A stretch of 14,445 nt of DNA from Angelakisella sp. (GTDB taxonomy: Bacteria > Bacillota > Clostridia > Oscillospirales > Ruminococcaceae), in NCBI GenBank assembly GCA_020025195.1, contig JAHHSN010000035.1:1-14445 (forward strand), in the 5' to 3' direction. This document shows, one piece after another, positions 13,685-14,445 of this stretch. Position 1 is the stretch's first letter, and each line of letters starts with the position of its first letter. Under the pieces are notes generated by a model, which saw only the letters and a program-made list of their open reading frames with translations, did not search any database and had not been told where the DNA came from. Position numbers and translations under genes: made by a program.

Positions 13685-14445
13685 CTACCGCTCCCCCGGC
13701 CGCAGCATCCCCTTTCGCTCCAGATGCACCAGAAGCGTTACCAAAAGCGGCGCCAGTACAAAGCCCCAGAAGCCGAAAAGCCTGAGGCCCGCCGCCATCG
13801 CCGTAAGGGTCGCAAGGGGATGAAGCCCGATCTTTCCGCCGACGATGCGCGGCTCCAGAAAGAAGCGCACCACCGAAACCACCGCGTAAAGGAGCAGAAG
13901 TCCCACCCCGAGAGAGGGATGCCCCAGCAGAAACGCCTCCAGAAGCCCCCACGGAATCAGAATGAGTCCGCTGCCGATAAAGGGCAGGATATCGAGAAGG
14001 GCGATGCCGAAGCCGATGACGGCAAAATACGGCACCCGAAGGAACCACAGCCCCAGCGAAATCTCCCCAAAGGTGATAAGCATGATGGAAAGGTACGCCG
14101 CGACGACCTTCCGGACAGAGCCCATGAGGAACCGCTTGGATTCCACCAGTGGGCGGAGAGTTTTGGCGGGAAGGATGCGGATGAGGAAAGAGGTCACCCG
14201 CCGGTAGTCCATGAGGAAAAGAAAGGCGGAAAGCAACGTAAAGGAGAGGGTGAGGAGCGTCCCCGGCAGGGCGGAAAGAAAGCTGCCCGCCGCCGCGAGA
14301 AGCTTTGCCGAAAGGGAGGAGAAAATCTCCCCCGCCGTCTCCCCGAGGGAACGTCCCGTCCCCGCGCCGAGGGGAAGCCCCCCGGGAAAGAGTGCCATCC
14401 GCTCCTCCCACCAGACCTCCGCCTTCTCCGCGAGGGGAAGCACCG
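13685..14445 (-). CDS. ytvI: YtvI-like AI-2E/PerM family membrane protein, N-terminus outside the window
   Basis: The C-terminal roughly 252 residues are visible; the gene runs off the right edge, and the family is usually about 350-370 residues, so some 100 are missing. Residues about 50-80 form a hydrophobic span. A cluster of helices follows: SIMLITFGEISLGLWF, then FAVIGFGIALLDILPFIGSG, then the family core LEPRIVGGKIGLHPL and a final span ending before RKGMLRPGER. The DILPFIGSG and IGLHPL motifs are those of the AI-2E transporter/PerM family, and the spacing is closest to YtvI, a membrane protein tied to sporulation in Bacillus. Its function is poorly understood, and autoinducer export should not be assumed. 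The stop is TAG at 13685-13687. It is about 100 nt upstream of the T-box promoter on the same strand, and no terminator was seen in between. Confidence 0.85.
   Translation of the reverse strand, partial: VLPLAEKAEVWWEERMALFPGGLPLGAGTGRSLGETAGEIFSSLSAKLLAAAGSFLSALPGTLLTLSFTLLSAFLFLMDYRRVTSFLIRILPAKTLRPLVESKRFLMGSVRKVVAAYLSIMLITFGEISLGLWFLRVPYFAVIGFGIALLDILPFIGSGLILIPWGLLEAFLLGHPSLGVGLLLLYAVVSVVRFFLEPRIVGGKIGLHPLATLTAMAAGLRLFGFWGFVLAPLLVTLLVHLERKGMLRPGER

Overview
The window looks like ordinary chromosome from a GC-rich, probably spore-forming member of the Clostridia, with an Oscillospiraceae-like flavour. The pointers are a dgt-dnaG-rpoD gene order, a T-box leader RNA, a YtvI-type sporulation membrane protein, strong Shine-Dalgarno sequences and many TTG/GTG starts. 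This placement is inference from gene content; there is no rRNA or tRNA in the window. No CRISPR array, transposase, phage gene or integrase was seen.

Layout, left to right. Positions 10-4371, all on the minus strand, carry a macromolecular-synthesis operon read dgt -> dnaG -> rpoD -> Rrf2-type regulator, with gaps of only 24-32 nt. Upstream of its promoter, at 4554-4653, is a 100-bp, very GC-rich element in which a 12-bp outer stem encloses three perfect hairpins. Positions 4709-6675 (minus) carry rpmE (ribosomal protein L31, with a promoter and a dyad in its leader), a terminator, then a yigZ - aldo/keto reductase pair. Positions 6977-8692 (minus) encode a phosphohexomutase with a good sigma-A promoter. 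Divergent from it, comM/yifB (8923-10467, plus) is followed by a small low-GC orphan gene and a bidirectional terminator. Positions 10978-11694 (minus) encode a stand-alone ABC-type ATPase. Positions 11804-13147 (minus) encode a sodium:neurotransmitter-symporter-family transporter preceded by a T-box leader at about 13259-13547. The right edge holds the C-terminal two thirds of a YtvI-like protein.

How the genes fit together. The left operon couples nucleotide-pool control (dGTPase-like), primer synthesis and the principal sigma factor, with a Cys-rich Rrf2 regulator as last gene. The T-box is the clearest regulatory system. Its specifier loop reads UGG (Trp), its tRNA-acceptor bulge reads UGGC, which fits the G73 discriminator of bacterial tRNA-Trp, and its promoter is a perfect TTGACA-17-TATAAT. 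The downstream symporter is therefore predicted to import tryptophan and to be induced when tRNA-Trp is uncharged.

The parts most worth following up are the cloverleaf-like palindromic element, the second terminator-like hairpin between the T-box and its gene, the dyad in the rpmE leader, and the orphan gene after comM, whose apparent N-terminus lies upstream of its first ATG. No wholly new multi-gene system could be supported.
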